In this document: positions 13,880-13,897 of the stretch, piece by piece
Layout: each line of letters begins with the position of its first letter
How positions within the stretch are numbered: the stretch's first letter is position 1
Assembly (NCBI GenBank): GCA_964460075.1
Contig: CAYWPC010000041.1
Span: 1-13,897 of the forward strand
Source of the DNA: JAMBLL01 sp964460075
Lineage (GTDB): Bacteria > Actinomycetota > Acidimicrobiia > Spongiisociales > UBA5794
Length of the DNA stretch: 13,897 bases
Direction of reading: 5' to 3'
Translations under genes and position numbers: made by a program
The notes under the pieces: generated by a model
Told to the model about the DNA's origin: nothing
The model's input: only the letters and a program-made list of their open reading frames with translations
Database searches by the model: none

Positions 13880-13897
13880 CGGCTTGCACGCGTGGTC

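Noticed and set aside
1..13897. CRISPR array, rRNA genes, integrase or complete insertion sequence
   Set aside because: No regularly spaced repeats, rRNA-like stretches, integrase motifs or paired IS ends were seen on either strand.

Overview
The window is GC-rich and gene-dense. Its gene types (an ECF42-type sigma factor with a DGPF partner, ArsR-rhodanese and metallo-beta-lactamase-rhodanese fusions, frequent GTG starts, ATGA overlaps) suggest an actinobacterium (Actinomycetota), possibly an uncultured or acidimicrobial lineage. That placement is inference from style; no rRNA or other marker is present.

Layout. (1) 1-720: gene debris. There is an open frame running in from the left edge, and on the minus strand the C-terminal winged-helix end of a Fic-type protein without its catalytic core. 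(2) 733-3323: a two-gene operon with an ATGA overlap. It encodes a PLP-dependent decarboxylase/lyase of the sphingosine-1-phosphate lyase type and a GltS-like (ESS family) membrane carrier. (3) 3324-3874: non-coding, holding a tRNA T-arm-like fragment followed by a hairpin, possibly an old integration scar. (4) 3875-6403: a defence or toxin-antitoxin block. A Fic protein lacking the usual inhibitory N-terminal domain is divergent from an AbiEi/AbiEii type IV pair, and repeated TATGTCA motifs lie in the shared promoter region. (5) 6404-7135: debris with the C-terminal end of an IS21-type istB on the minus strand. (6) 7136-8755: a YCII/DGPF protein and its ECF42 sigma factor with a long C-terminal extension. 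(7) 8839-12285: a sulfur-stress module. An ArsR-rhodanese repressor is divergent from a persulfide-dioxygenase-like protein (metallo-beta-lactamase plus two rhodanese domains), which overlaps an MFS transporter gene. Two near-identical palindromes bracket the promoter. (8) 12530-13879: a predicted lipoprotein of unknown role.

How the genes work together. The clearest circuit is region 7. The repressor would bind TCAAAG-N-AAYGTTTGA at both ends of a TTGACA-N18-TACGAT promoter, and persulfide or sulfane sulfur would relieve repression. The dioxygenase/rhodanese would then oxidise or transfer the sulfur, and the MFS protein might export the product. The decarboxylase-carrier pair of region 2 may couple uptake or exchange of an amino acid to its decarboxylation. 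Regions 1, 3, 4 and 5 look like a zone of repeated insertion and decay in which the AbiE pair is still intact.
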